Origin: JBAZCI01 sp041671025
GTDB taxonomy: Bacteria; Patescibacteriota; Patescibacteriia; UBA10025
Direction: 5' to 3'
Length of the DNA stretch: 64,000 nucleotides
NCBI GenBank assembly: GCA_041671025.1
Contig: JBAZCI010000002.1
Coordinates: forward strand, 4,366 to 68,365
Shown: positions 17,581 through 25,671 of the stretch, piece by piece
Numbering within the stretch: the first letter of the stretch is position 1
Layout: each line of letters begins with the position of its first letter
Position numbers and translations under genes: made by a program
Notes under the pieces: generated by a model
What the model saw: the letters and a program-made list of their open reading frames with translations, nothing else
Databases searched by the model: none
Told to the model about the DNA's origin: nothing

Positions 17581-17758
17581 CCCGCACCCTAGAAAGGGTG
17601 CTCTCATAATACAGCACAGGCGCAGCGGCCTGCGCTAGGTGGATGTTAATGATATAGAGTAGCCCGCTGAGGCTGCGGTGTTATTACATTCAACTAAGAG
17701 CACCATTCCCGCCTGCCTCGCCCGGAGCGAAGCAATGGCGGGCGGGTCTAGGGTGCGG
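17581..17758. repeat. Nested inverted-repeat region
   Basis: Outer arms CCGCACCCTAG (17582-17592) and CTAGGGTGCGG (17748-17758) are perfect complements 155 bp apart. Inside lie a GCACCCT/AGGGTGC hairpin (17584-17601), a GCGCAG/CTGCGC hairpin (17620-17635), a second long pair GGTGCTCT/AGAGCACC and a GC-rich CCCGCC/GGCGGG stem. No ORF fits. It lies between converging genes. Confidence 0.6.
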
Positions 17759-17767
17759 ACCACGATA

Positions 17768-18301
17768 TTACGCAAACTTCACCGTCCCCCATGCCCGCAG
17801 TGCCTTGCGGATATGCTGAAAGGCGATGCGCGTCGGCGGACGATGCAAAGGAAACCACTTTGCCGCTGTAATATCATCAGCGGGCTTGAAGCGTCCTTTT
17901 TTGAGCTCAACTAAATAATAGACATTAAACACCTTTGCCGTAGGACCGATGTTTGAGTAGTAGATGTCAGGAAAAATGCCCAGCAATTTTTGTCGAGCAA
18001 CGCCCACTCCCAATTCTTCGCGAAGTTCCCTTTTCATACCAGATTCCGGATCTTCGTCCTCCTCCACAAACCCGCCGGGCACATCCCACCATCCTTTTTG
18101 TGGATCTACGGCCCGCTTCACAAGCAACACCTTCCCTTCACGTATAATAAGCGCTGAAGCCGCTGGCTTTGCATTTTGATAAAAAACGAAGCCGCATGCG
18201 GTGCACCATAGCCGGGCACGGCCTCCGATTTTTTTCGTCGTAAACCGGCTGCCGCATAACGGGCAGAAGGTAAATTGTGTTAAGCGTTTTGAATTTGGCA
18301 T
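17768..18301 (-). CDS. NUDIX hydrolase with N-terminal zinc ribbon
   Basis: 177 aa. CPLC (about residue 13) and CTAC (about 33) form a zinc ribbon like that of NADH pyrophosphatase relatives. The NUDIX box GGFVEEDEDPESGMKRELREELGV has the required Gly, Glu and REL-EE-G residues. It hydrolyses a nucleoside-diphosphate-linked substrate, identity unknown. Its start overlaps the end of folD by 22 bp, so it is the third gene of the glyA-folD-NUDIX operon. Confidence 0.9.
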   Translation of the reverse strand: MPNSKRLTQFTFCPLCGSRFTTKKIGGRARLWCTACGFVFYQNAKPAASALIIREGKVLLVKRAVDPQKGWWDVPGGFVEEDEDPESGMKRELREELGVGVARQKLLGIFPDIYYSNIGPTAKVFNVYYLVELKKGRFKPADDITAAKWFPLHRPPTRIAFQHIRKALRAWGTVKFA

Positions 18302-19116
18302 GCGCGTACTGTGTTATCGAGTAACATGGCGACGGTCATGGGACCGACTCCTCCAGGCACGGGCGTCACCCATCCCGAACGGGCCGCTACCGATGCCGCA
18401 TCGACATCTCCGTGGACACGTCCATCATCTCCACGGGTAAATCCCACGTCGATAAGAACGACTCCGTCTTTTAGCTCATTTCCTGTGATAAATCCCGGTT
18501 TGCCTACCGCAACGATAACCAAATCAGCGACGGCGAGAATGCGTACCTTGTCTGTAAACGGCGGCAGGGAAAAATCAACGGTCATTCCCCGCTGGTGTAA
18601 AACAGCGGCAAGCGGCTGAACAAATGTTTTACTGTTCACGATGAGAGCGGCTTTTTTACCTGCGAATTCGAACCGGCTCGATTCAACTAAATGCATAATA
18701 CTGCGAATCAAACTGGGCATCAACTGCGCACGACCTTCCTCGACCAGACGAACATTATCCGGATGAAAACCGTCCACGTCCTTTTCAGGGGCAATCGATG
18801 CGATAATATCATCAGTAGGTAAACCAGCAGGAAGCGGAAGCTGGACGACAATGCCGTGAATATCTTCCCGTTCATTCAGCGAATGAATATGCTCGATTAC
18901 TTCACGGGCAGAAACGTTCGCCGGGAATATTTTCTTTTCAAAATGGATGCCGACTTCACCGGCGGTCTGCTCTTTTAAACGAACATACGTATGCGACGCA
19001 GGATCATCGCCCGCCAGGACAATAGCTAATCCGGGAATACGAAACATGTTCGAAACCTTTTCTTTCATTCCGACCATAAGCTCGCGAGCGAGCGTTTTGC
19101 CATTGAGCGCATTCAT
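18280..19116 (-). CDS. folD: FolD, methylenetetrahydrofolate dehydrogenase/cyclohydrolase
   Basis: 278 aa bifunctional enzyme converting 5,10-methylene-THF to 10-formyl-THF. The signature YVRLKEQTAGEVGI with the catalytic lysine is near residue 48, and GIVVQLPLPAGL and PVPGGVGPMTVAMLL are classic. The nucleotide-binding region is less canonical (ALIVNSKTFVQP instead of VVGRSxxVGxP). Its ATG overlaps the glyA stop by 4 bp, coupling it to the enzyme that makes its substrate. Confidence 0.95.
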   Translation of the reverse strand: MNALNGKTLARELMVGMKEKVSNMFRIPGLAIVLAGDDPASHTYVRLKEQTAGEVGIHFEKKIFPANVSAREVIEHIHSLNEREDIHGIVVQLPLPAGLPTDDIIASIAPEKDVDGFHPDNVRLVEEGRAQLMPSLIRSIMHLVESSRFEFAGKKAALIVNSKTFVQPLAAVLHQRGMTVDFSLPPFTDKVRILAVADLVIVAVGKPGFITGNELKDGVVLIDVGFTRGDDGRVHGDVDAASVAARSGWVTPVPGGVGPMTVAMLLDNTVRACQIQNA

Positions 19117-20402
19117 AGCTCCGGATAGAGCGGGTGCGCCTGGGTCAATTCACGGATCTTCTCCCGAACTTCCCGGTGAAAGTCGGCGTTATCCGGTGAT
19201 TTCAACGTGTCGGCAATCAGCTTCCCTATCACTCGCATTTCGGCCGGAGTAAACCCGCGGGTGGTCAATGCCGGCGTCCCCAGTCGGATACCCGACGGAT
19301 CAAGCGGCTTACGTGAATCAAACGGGATCAAATTTTTATTTACGGTTATCCCTACGCTGTCGAGCAGGGCTTCAGCCTGCTTGCCGACAATGTTGAGATC
19401 GGTCAAATCGGCAAGCACCAAATGATTATCCGTGCCGTTCGTGATGAGCTTGATGCCATGCTCCATCATCGATTCCGCAAGCGCAGCCGCATTCGTCTGA
19501 ATAGCTTTACCGTATTCGATGAACGCGGGTTGTGCGGCCTCCCCGAGACTTACCGCAATGGCGGCGGTCTGATGGTTGTGCGGCCCGCCCTGGAGCCCGG
19601 GAATAATCGCGCTGTCGATGCGGTCTCCGAGGTCTTTTTTGGATTCAGGGTGCTGTACGTCCTTGAGTCGATCTGCCCGTTTGGGGGCCAAAATCATGGC
19701 TCCACGAGGCCCCCGGAGCGTTTTGTGTGTCGTTGTCATGATGACATCTGCATGCGGCACAGGTGACGGATGCACGCCCGCGATGACCAACCCAGTAATA
19801 TGCGACATGTCTACAAGGAGATACGCCCCAACTTCGTCTGCAATGTCCCGAAATTTTTTGAAATCAATCAGCCGCGGATATGCCGTCGCTCCTGCGATAA
19901 TCATCTTGGGCTTTTCAGTCAGCGCAATTGCGCGGATGGCATCATAATCGAGACGATGCGTCTGCATGTCGACGCCATACGATACGGCGCGAAAAAAAAT
20001 CCCGGAAAAATTTAATTTATACCCGTGTGTCAAATGCCCGCCCTGGGCGAGATCCATGCCGAGCACCGTATCACCGGGCTTCAACAACGCAAAATAAACG
20101 GCTTGATTTGCCGGCGAACCTGAATAGGGCTGGACATTGGCGAATTCCACATCGAATAATTTCTTTGCCCGATCGCGGGCAAGATTTTCGATATCATCAA
20201 TATGCTCGTTGCCGCCGTAGTATCGACGTCCGGGGTAGCCTTCCGAATATTTATTCGTCAGCACGGACCCCATCGCTTCCATCACGGCAAGGCTCGTAAA
20301 GTTCTCCGACGGAATCATTTCAAGAACATTCCGCTGGCGTTCAAGTTCGCTACGGACCATCTTAAACAATTCAGGATCCTGGCGTTCGATAGTGTGTGTC
20401 AT
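19113..20402 (-). CDS. glyA: Serine hydroxymethyltransferase
   Basis: 429 aa PLP enzyme that converts serine and THF to glycine and methylene-THF. Typical segments include IPSENFTS, NKYSEGYPGRRYYGG, MSHITGL and the PLP-lysine motif TTTHKTLRGPRG near residue 230. Length is normal. First gene of a three-gene operon with folD and a NUDIX gene; a -10 box sits exactly six bases before the ATG. Confidence 0.98.
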   Translation of the reverse strand: MTHTIERQDPELFKMVRSELERQRNVLEMIPSENFTSLAVMEAMGSVLTNKYSEGYPGRRYYGGNEHIDDIENLARDRAKKLFDVEFANVQPYSGSPANQAVYFALLKPGDTVLGMDLAQGGHLTHGYKLNFSGIFFRAVSYGVDMQTHRLDYDAIRAIALTEKPKMIIAGATAYPRLIDFKKFRDIADEVGAYLLVDMSHITGLVIAGVHPSPVPHADVIMTTTHKTLRGPRGAMILAPKRADRLKDVQHPESKKDLGDRIDSAIIPGLQGGPHNHQTAAIAVSLGEAAQPAFIEYGKAIQTNAAALAESMMEHGIKLITNGTDNHLVLADLTDLNIVGKQAEALLDSVGITVNKNLIPFDSRKPLDPSGIRLGTPALTTRGFTPAEMRVIGKLIADTLKSPDNADFHREVREKIRELTQAHPLYPEL

Positions 20403-20408
20403 AGGTGT

Positions 20409-20414
20409 ATTGTA
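20409..20414 (-). promoter_or_regulatory. -10 box implying a leaderless glyA mRNA
   Basis: Minus-strand TACAAT is separated from the ATG by ACACCT; a start seven bases after the box is 20402, the A of the ATG. Confidence 0.6.
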
Positions 20415-20507
20415 GGATAAAAAGTGAGGTTACGCAAAAATAAAAACAAACGCAACATCGCGATACTCGCGTGATGCCGTATACAAATTGTGTTCAGTTA
20501 CACCATG

Positions 20508-20891
20508 TTATATTCCTTCAGCAAGACACTCGTCAATAATCGGCTTGATGTTCGGCGCAATGTCAGCCGGGAGATGGTGGATATCAAGCCATGCCCACTC
20601 GCGAATATCGGCGGCCGGCTTCACCTCGCCGATACGTTTTGCCAGGAAATGGATCAGCACGACAACATCGTCGCCCTTCTTGGTCAGCAGAGTGCTCAAC
20701 GGTTTGATAATTTCAATATCGATATTCATTTCTTCCTTCGCTTCCCGTTTCGCATGTGCGCGCACATCCAGCTCAGCAAAATCATCGACCTTACCGCCCG
20801 GGAATTTCCAAAAATCCGTATCCCCGTGTTTATTCACGAGCACCTTGTTATCTTCAATAATAACCGGCCCTGCGGCAATAATGATATTCAT
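20508..20891 (-). CDS. NUDIX hydrolase
   Basis: 127 aa single-domain NUDIX protein. The NUDIX box starts GGKVDDFAELDVRAHAKRE and continues AKEEMNI, with the REAKEE metal-binding core intact. It resembles the MutT/ADP-ribose pyrophosphatase group in size, but the substrate cannot be assigned. A TACGAT box lies 12 bp before the ATG, so the leader would be about five bases. Confidence 0.85.
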   Translation of the reverse strand: MNIIIAAGPVIIEDNKVLVNKHGDTDFWKFPGGKVDDFAELDVRAHAKREAKEEMNIDIEIIKPLSTLLTKKGDDVVVLIHFLAKRIGEVKPAADIREWAWLDIHHLPADIAPNIKPIIDECLAEGI

Positions 20892-20982
20892 AGTATGTAC
20901 TGTATCGTAGCGAAATGGCGGGGAGTGTCAAATACAATGTGTTTTCGCGGCATGGGAAAGGTGTATTTTCCGTAATAATCAC

Positions 20983-21045
20983 AGCGCAGGCTTCCACGCC
21001 TGCGCTCGCTGATATTATGTCACGCGCACCCACGGCGGGGTGCGC
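20983..21045. repeat. Two adjacent dispersed hairpins
   Basis: AGCGCAGGC-TTCCAC-GCCTGCGCT (20983-21006) and GCGCACCC-6 nt-GGGTGCGC (21024-21045). The second belongs to the same family as 8965-8986; the first resembles the hairpin at 17620-17635. No gene lies in 20892-21320. Confidence 0.65.
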
Positions 21046-21084
21046 TTGGAGGTATTAATTTGACCTATCCTTTCATTTTTTCTT

Positions 21085-21176
21085 GTCACCCTGAATTCAT
21101 TTCAGGGTCTCATTACCTATTTTTTGCTCATACTCCCATAACGGATAATGAGATTCCGAAACAAGTTCGGAATGAC
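21085..21176. repeat. Inverted pair of intergenic repeats
   Basis: GTCACCCTGAATTCATTTCA (21085-21104) continuing GGGTCTCATTA faces TAATGAGATTCCGAAACAAG (21146-21165) continuing TTCGGAATGAC. The two copies share ends (GTCA-C-C.GAA and TCTCATTA) in opposite orientation, a BIME-like arrangement. Confidence 0.6.
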
Positions 21177-21196
21177 ACATGTGTAAGCGTACCCCA

Positions 21197-21224
21197 TTGA
21201 CACCCAGGTAAAAACTGCTAAGAT
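21197..21224 (+). promoter_or_regulatory. Promoter and leader hairpin of the gene at 21321
   Basis: TTGACA (21197-21202), 16 bp, TAAGAT (21219-21224). The 90-nt leader contains a perfect 8-bp hairpin CTGCTAAC/GTTAGCAG (21264-21285) and ends in AAAGGAG. Confidence 0.7.
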
Positions 21225-21320
21225 ACGGGAAACTTCATTTCTCTGAAATTGTACATAATAACCCTGCTAACACGGTAGTTAGCAGATATACACAAACCAC
21301 TTATTAAAGGAGTACAGATC

Positions 21321-21953
21321 ATGCTGAAGATCAAAGTTATTCGCGTTGAAATGGGAAAAATGGTTAGTCCCGCCGTCATGGTCGAGGTTGAAGAAAAAAA
21401 GTCGTACACCGACGTGATGGAAACTGCCGGCATCGTATTTGATGCAAACACCATGTCCCTCCTATTTGCCCACCCGGATGACAGCGAGTTGAATTTTGTC
21501 GGAGCAGACTGTGAAGCCGAGGATGGTGAAACAATTTGTATATACGACAAAGCTCTTTTCACCCCCGCCGCTCCGGCCGACGAGAAAGTCGAAGCTGCTC
21601 CGACCGATGTTGGCGCTGGCACGGTGGCAGAAGCTGCTCCGGCAGATGCCGCAGTAGTCGCCGCCGACCAGGACGAAGCCTCTGTTGCTGAAGATGCCGG
21701 TGCAGTCACGGACCCCCCGACCGACGAAGTTGTCGCCAAAGCCGACGAGGCAGTAGCCGATGACACTGCCGCAGCTGCCACTCTGGCAAACGACAACGCT
21801 GTCGCTACTCCGACCGACGAAGTTGCCGCCAAAGCCGATGACACAAGCGAAGCTGCTACACCGTCCAACGAAGTTGCTGGCGATGGCAACAGACCGACCG
21901 GGGACGCGACTGAGGAACAGTCGGATATCTCAGTAGGACACGAGAAGGTCTAA
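21321..21953 (+). CDS. Hypothetical acidic protein with Ala/Asp-rich repeat tail
   Basis: 210 aa, not recognised. Residues 1-80 form a compact domain (MLKIKVIRVEMGKM, later EDGETICIYD) whose strand-strand-helix-strand pattern recalls a beta-grasp fold; that is only inference. The remaining 130 residues are Ala, Asp, Glu, Val and Thr-rich with imperfect repeats of PTDEVVAKADE type. There is no signal peptide or membrane segment. It has a strong promoter, good ribosome-binding site and strong terminator, so it may be highly expressed. Confidence 0.75.
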   Translation: MLKIKVIRVEMGKMVSPAVMVEVEEKKSYTDVMETAGIVFDANTMSLLFAHPDDSELNFVGADCEAEDGETICIYDKALFTPAAPADEKVEAAPTDVGAGTVAEAAPADAAVVAADQDEASVAEDAGAVTDPPTDEVVAKADEAVADDTAAAATLANDNAVATPTDEVAAKADDTSEAATPSNEVAGDGNRPTGDATEEQSDISVGHEKV

Positions 21954-21981
21954 CTCCCGCCCCCGTTTACCCGGCGCTCAT

Positions 21982-22013
21982 GGTGCATGAATTCGTTCAT
22001 GCACCGTTTTTTT
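21982..22013 (+). terminator. Strong intrinsic terminator
   Basis: GGTGCATGAA-TTCG-TTCATGCACC, a perfect 10-bp stem with a stable TTCG tetraloop, then GTTTTTTTT. Confidence 0.92.
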
Positions 22014-22039
22014 TGAATTGGCAAAAAGTGCCCCCGACG

Positions 22040-22067
22040 TTGACAATCCAAAAAAGTATGTTAAGAT
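22040..22067 (+). promoter_or_regulatory. Promoter of the gene at 22130
   Basis: TTGACA (22040-22045), 16 bp, TAAGAT (22062-22067); nearly the same promoter as that of the preceding gene. The leader of about 55 nt ends with AAGGAGG. Confidence 0.7.
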
Positions 22068-22129
22068 GACGGACCGTTTCAAAAATCGAACTACTTAAAA
22101 ACAGTAACATACATGTAAGGAGGCTGTTC

Positions 22130-22609
22130 ATGCCTAAACGTTTTTATGACCGTGGTCATTACTTCGAGGAAACGATTGATAAGATCATGGCAAGCGTTTT
22201 TATTTGCCTGTGCATCATCACCGGCTGGATGTACCTTTCCACCACCTACACCCTGACGTGGTACGAAGGATTACTACCCGAGCTTGGACTCCTGACGGTG
22301 TTAACACTCAAGGGCATGGTGATCATTCTCCAGTGGCTTGAACAACGCCTTGTTCCGAACTTCATCAGAGAGAGATTTTCCTGGAGAATTCGAACAAGCG
22401 CGCGCTTCGACAAATCTGGAAAGGTTGTTTCCTCAACATCCTATGTTCTCGACACACCTGCCTGGTGGACCCCGGTATTGAGCGACCTGACATATGCTCT
22501 CGTTCCTTTTAAAACGATTCTTGGAAGAAAGACGACCAGCCGTCATCTCATCGGATACTGGAAGTCAGGTTACCAGCCGGGACCTCTCGAACGGTTGTTC
22601 AAATTATAA
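22130..22609 (+). CDS. Hypothetical membrane protein
   Basis: 159 aa, not recognised. Two hydrophobic stretches (about residues 19-42 and 47-68) suggest a short hairpin in the membrane, with a basic C-terminal half of 90 residues probably in the cytoplasm. AAGGAGG precedes the ATG. It is flanked by its own promoter and terminator. Confidence 0.7.
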   Translation: MPKRFYDRGHYFEETIDKIMASVFICLCIITGWMYLSTTYTLTWYEGLLPELGLLTVLTLKGMVIILQWLEQRLVPNFIRERFSWRIRTSARFDKSGKVVSSTSYVLDTPAWWTPVLSDLTYALVPFKTILGRKTTSRHLIGYWKSGYQPGPLERLFKL

Positions 22610-22616
22610 TATTCAT

Positions 22617-22647
22617 GAGGTTGTTAGCGGGAACAACCTCTTTTTTT
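22617..22647 (+). terminator. Intrinsic terminator
   Basis: GAGGTTGTT-AGCGGG-AACAACCTC, 9-bp perfect stem, then seven T. Confidence 0.88.
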
Positions 22648-22650
22648 GTA

Positions 22651-22674
22651 TAAAAAAAGGATCTCCATAGATCC
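22651..22674 (-). terminator. Intrinsic terminator (minus strand)
   Basis: GGATCT-CCAT-AGATCC; read on the minus strand it is followed by seven T, ending the interrupted gene 22675-23436. Confidence 0.7.
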
Positions 22675-23436
22675 TTATTTACTGCCTAACAATTCATACC
22701 CTGCAGGTATAATGTATGCATCAGTAGGAGGCGGAGCATCATTAATTTCAAGAATCTCCTCCCTCCCGACGAGTCCCGTATTCGCCATACGCATAATAAT
22801 CAACACCGGCAACCCCAGCTCAAGCAATGGAGCAACCTCATCCTCCTCCCAGAACTGCATTGCCCGTGAGCGTATGAGCAACTCATCAGCTTCAATCCCG
22901 TCTGCAATCCACACTTCATATTCCAGCGGCTTGTTCTCGCTTACCCGCTTCCAGCGATATTCACGACAGAAAAATCCATTGACCACACTGTCACGACCAC
23001 TCCACCCGGCTTCAACAGGGGAAGAGTTTTCAATGATCGCGAGACCTGCGCTCAGATCAAGAGAATTTTCTTCTTTATCTGCTCCAGAAGCGAGAGATGG
23101 ATTCGCAAACATGCTCTGCTCAGGATCATACTTCTGATATGTCCAGAAATCTGGAAACTTCTTGTACCAGAGGGACGAATCTTAAAAGTAAACCGTAGCC
23201 TCATTCAGCCCGTCAATCTGTACACGGCAGAGAGTCCTGTCGATCCAGATTTCCGATTCTTGCGAAGCTATATTGCTGGCAAGCTGTATGAGCGGCTTCA
23301 GGCTGTCCGGAAGCTGTGCCAACATGCTGTCGGACACAACGATTCCCATATGAAATCGTGCGCGTACCAGTGTGTCTGCCTGGGCACATCCGCACCAAGC
23401 CATCACCGCGACCAATAAAAGAGTTTTGAGGTACAT
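22675..23436 (-). pseudogene. DUF4412-like secreted protein interrupted by an in-frame TAA
   Basis: A single reading frame of 254 codons is broken by TAA at 23182-23184. The upstream part (84 aa) has a signal peptide ending near AQA and the segment EIWIDRTLCRVQIDG. The downstream part continues without frame change (DSSLWYKKFPDFWTYQKY, then GFFCREYRWKRVS, EVWIADGIEADE). The order export signal, WID-R-DG, CREY, EVW resembles DUF4412 proteins. A strong GGAGGAAAT precedes the first ATG. It may be a nonsense-mutated gene, or two products may be made; no start signal is evident at the internal ATG 23112. Confidence 0.7.
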
Positions 23437-23601
23437 TATTTCCTCCTACACCTCATGTTTGTTTTGGAACGTTTTGAACTACCGATAGTATTTTGCCCAA
23501 TAGTAGCAATTCAGAAACCAAAAGTCAAAAGAATATAGTTAAAAGTAATAAAAAAGAGGGCTGTGAATTACAGTCCTCGAATTGTCGAACCTCAAATAGC
23601 A

Positions 23602-24366
23602 TTATACTGCGAAGCGGGGTTTTGGACCGCGCCCGGGGCGATACTCACCGGTACGCAGGTTGAAATAAGCGCCCGGATACACAAGAATCATTACCTGCTC
23701 TTGATCAGTGCTGGACTCCAGTCCACGAGCTTCGTCAGGCGTAATTTTTTGAGGCTCCCGCCCGCCTCCCCGATACAGCTCCAGACCATGCCGTTGCGCC
23801 AGATCAATCGCGATCTGATAACTCACATACTCTATCAGGCCTTTACCTTTTTGAATCGTAAATTCCTCGGGAGGAATATCAACGCCGATATAGCGTAATG
23901 TAGCCAATGCAGTCGGCGGGAACGTGAGAACACGACATAATCCTTTCACAAAAACGTTATGCGGATTAACGAACTTGGAGCTAAACACCGACGCAATCAA
24001 TTCATTCTCAAAATATCCATGACGTGATCTAAATTGTGCGTCCAATGCACTAACACCCCCTTCCAATGAGCCGTACAAAAATACAACGCTGTCGATACAT
24101 TCATCTTTGAGAACGTGTTCTTGCCGCAAATAAAAAACGATATCACTCGACAAATGCGGTAAGGTACTCCGTAAAAATTCGTCGATAGAATCGACCGGCA
24201 TCGACACGAGCTGATCAAGCATCGGATACGAATACTCCATCATCGTTGACAGAGGCGCCACGTCATCGACGACATTAACAGCCTCTACTTCATCTTTGCT
24301 GCTACATGACAGTGCCAGCAAAAAAATAGTCAACACCAACCCAATGAACAAAACGCGCTTTTTCAT
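23602..24366 (-). CDS. Hypothetical lipoprotein
   Basis: 254 aa, not recognised. A lipobox LALSC places the lipidated cysteine at residue 21 after a basic, hydrophobic signal peptide, so the protein should be anchored on the outer face of the membrane. The remainder is soluble with no known domain. GGAG precedes the ATG. It lies in a run of single envelope-protein genes. Confidence 0.78.
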   Translation of the reverse strand: MKKRVLFIGLVLTIFLLALSCSSKDEVEAVNVVDDVAPLSTMMEYSYPMLDQLVSMPVDSIDEFLRSTLPHLSSDIVFYLRQEHVLKDECIDSVVFLYGSLEGGVSALDAQFRSRHGYFENELIASVFSSKFVNPHNVFVKGLCRVLTFPPTALATLRYIGVDIPPEEFTIQKGKGLIEYVSYQIAIDLAQRHGLELYRGGGREPQKITPDEARGLESSTDQEQVMILVYPGAYFNLRTGEYRPGRGPKPRFAV

Positions 24367-24490
24367 GCGCTACTCCTTTGTGTTATGAAAGAACGATTTC
24401 GCGATACAACCGTACTTTCTGTGAACACATTTCTTTCCTTATCGCGATAGGGATTTTTAACACACATATATACCCGATGTCAATGACAGG

Positions 24491-24530
24491 GTATGAAAAA
24501 CTCCGCACCCTAAAGGGTGCGCTTTCATAC
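24491..24530. repeat. Extended CGCACCCT hairpin
   Basis: Inner stem CGCACCCT/AGGGTGCG (24504-24521) is enclosed by a second perfect pair GTATGAAA (24491-24498) and TTTCATAC (24523-24530). It is the longest copy of the dispersed CACCC hairpin family. Confidence 0.7.
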
Positions 24531-24591
24531 TATTTACCGTCCCAATACCTACTACTCTCTTCTTCCTACCTACCTACTTCCTACACACTAC

Positions 24592-24640
24592 GGGATCCCT
24601 CACCTTCGGTCGTCAAAGGGGCCTCGGGTTCGGGATGGTG
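24592..24640. repeat. GGATCCCTCACC...GGTTCGGGATGGTG element, copy A
   Basis: Two motifs, GGATCCCTCACC and GGTTCGGGATGGTG, are separated by 22 bp. The same two motifs, 30 bp apart, occur in the leader at 39767-39822. The rest of 24367-24796 holds no gene. Confidence 0.5.
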
Positions 24641-24736
24641 CTTCTGCGCCACCTTCACCATATATGTATTCTCCTGCCGACAGCCAAGTTGTAACTACCG
24701 CCATCGGAAATTATCTATACCAATAAAAATTTTTAA

Positions 24737-24774
24737 CAAAAAAACCGTCAAAAAACATATTGACTTCTGACGGT
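24737..24774 (-). terminator. Terminator of the nucleotidyltransferase gene
   Basis: Minus-strand ACCGTCA (24768-24774) and TGACGGT (24744-24750) pair over a 17-nt loop and are followed by seven T. Confidence 0.65.
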
Positions 24775-24796
24775 CAAAAACGGTGCGAAACCGCAG

Positions 24797-25375
24797 CTAC
24801 CTTAAATCGGTAAGATCTGTGTTGTATTTCCGCTCAAGCTCTTCAATGGTAACTCGTACAAATGATCGAGACGCTTGATCAAACCTCATTATTACGGAAA
24901 AACAATTCTTAAAGAATTGTGGATCCTTATGCCGAGACCCCATCGCAAAGCGAAAATCTTTGTCCAGCAACACACTAAGCGGTAAAACGTGAAGGTCGAC
25001 ATGGAAATTGCACAATTTCCGTCCTTCCTGCTCCTGATATCCGAGTCGACTCAAAAGTGCTGCGAGATTACCGGACAAATGCTCATACCACGATTCAAAA
25101 CCGCGAGGCGGTTCAAAGTGTCGTGAGTAGTACGTATTGTCTATGACCATGAGATCAACGTCATGGACATCTCGAACATTCGTATCTGCCGTAGAACCGA
25201 AAAGGAATATTTCATATATCTCCGGCGCGACCCCCGAATTCGGACCGGTATGTAAATCCGATTCTGCCGACATATGTTCCGCCCCCTTGATAATACGATC
25301 TGCAAAGTACTCCGCCAGGCCCAATGCGTCTTGTCTTTTGAGGGCCAATGCGGTACTTGGTAATTCTTTTTGCAT
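24797..25375 (-). CDS. Nucleotidyltransferase-fold protein
   Basis: 192 aa. The minimal nucleotidyltransferase signature is present: FGS at residues 59-61, DVD at 72-74 and a third carboxylate Asp127 in FHVDLHVLP. Members transfer nucleotides to proteins, RNA or small molecules. No HEPN-type partner gene is adjacent, so a MNT-HEPN toxin-antitoxin pair is not supported. GAGGT lies before the ATG. Confidence 0.75.
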   Translation of the reverse strand: MQKELPSTALALKRQDALGLAEYFADRIIKGAEHMSAESDLHTGPNSGVAPEIYEIFLFGSTADTNVRDVHDVDLMVIDNTYYSRHFEPPRGFESWYEHLSGNLAALLSRLGYQEQEGRKLCNFHVDLHVLPLSVLLDKDFRFAMGSRHKDPQFFKNCFSVIMRFDQASRSFVRVTIEELERKYNTDLTDLR

Positions 25376-25464
25376 TAACTACCTCGCTAACCTTAACCGC
25401 GTACATGCGCGGTGTTATGTGAAAGAGCGATTACTCCTATTCTCTCTTCATGTATTGGATTTTT

Positions 25465-25492
25465 AGTTTACATCAAAAATACCACACGTCAA
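25465..25492 (-). promoter_or_regulatory. Possible promoter of the nucleotidyltransferase gene
   Basis: Minus-strand TTGACG (25487-25492), 16 bp, TAAACT (25465-25470). The 80-nt leader contains a hairpin ACCGCG-6 nt-CGCGGT (25396-25413). The remainder up to 25671 shows no gene. Confidence 0.45.
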
Positions 25493-25671
25493 GAAAAAGA
25501 AGGACCAAAAATCCTCGTACCGTATCGTTCGATGCCCTGACCATTCGGCACTGAAACTACCCTCGGCCTGTCTTCGATCCTGAGGTCTCAGACCGAAGGG
25601 AACTCGGGACAAAGGCATGACAGGAGGATGCGCGTGCTTATTACATGCTTTCGCCGGCGCAGAGTCCTGCT

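Noticed and set aside
24797..25375. MNT-HEPN toxin-antitoxin module
   Set aside because: The nucleotidyltransferase signature is present, but no HEPN-type gene is adjacent; the neighbours are an intergenic repeat region and elp3.
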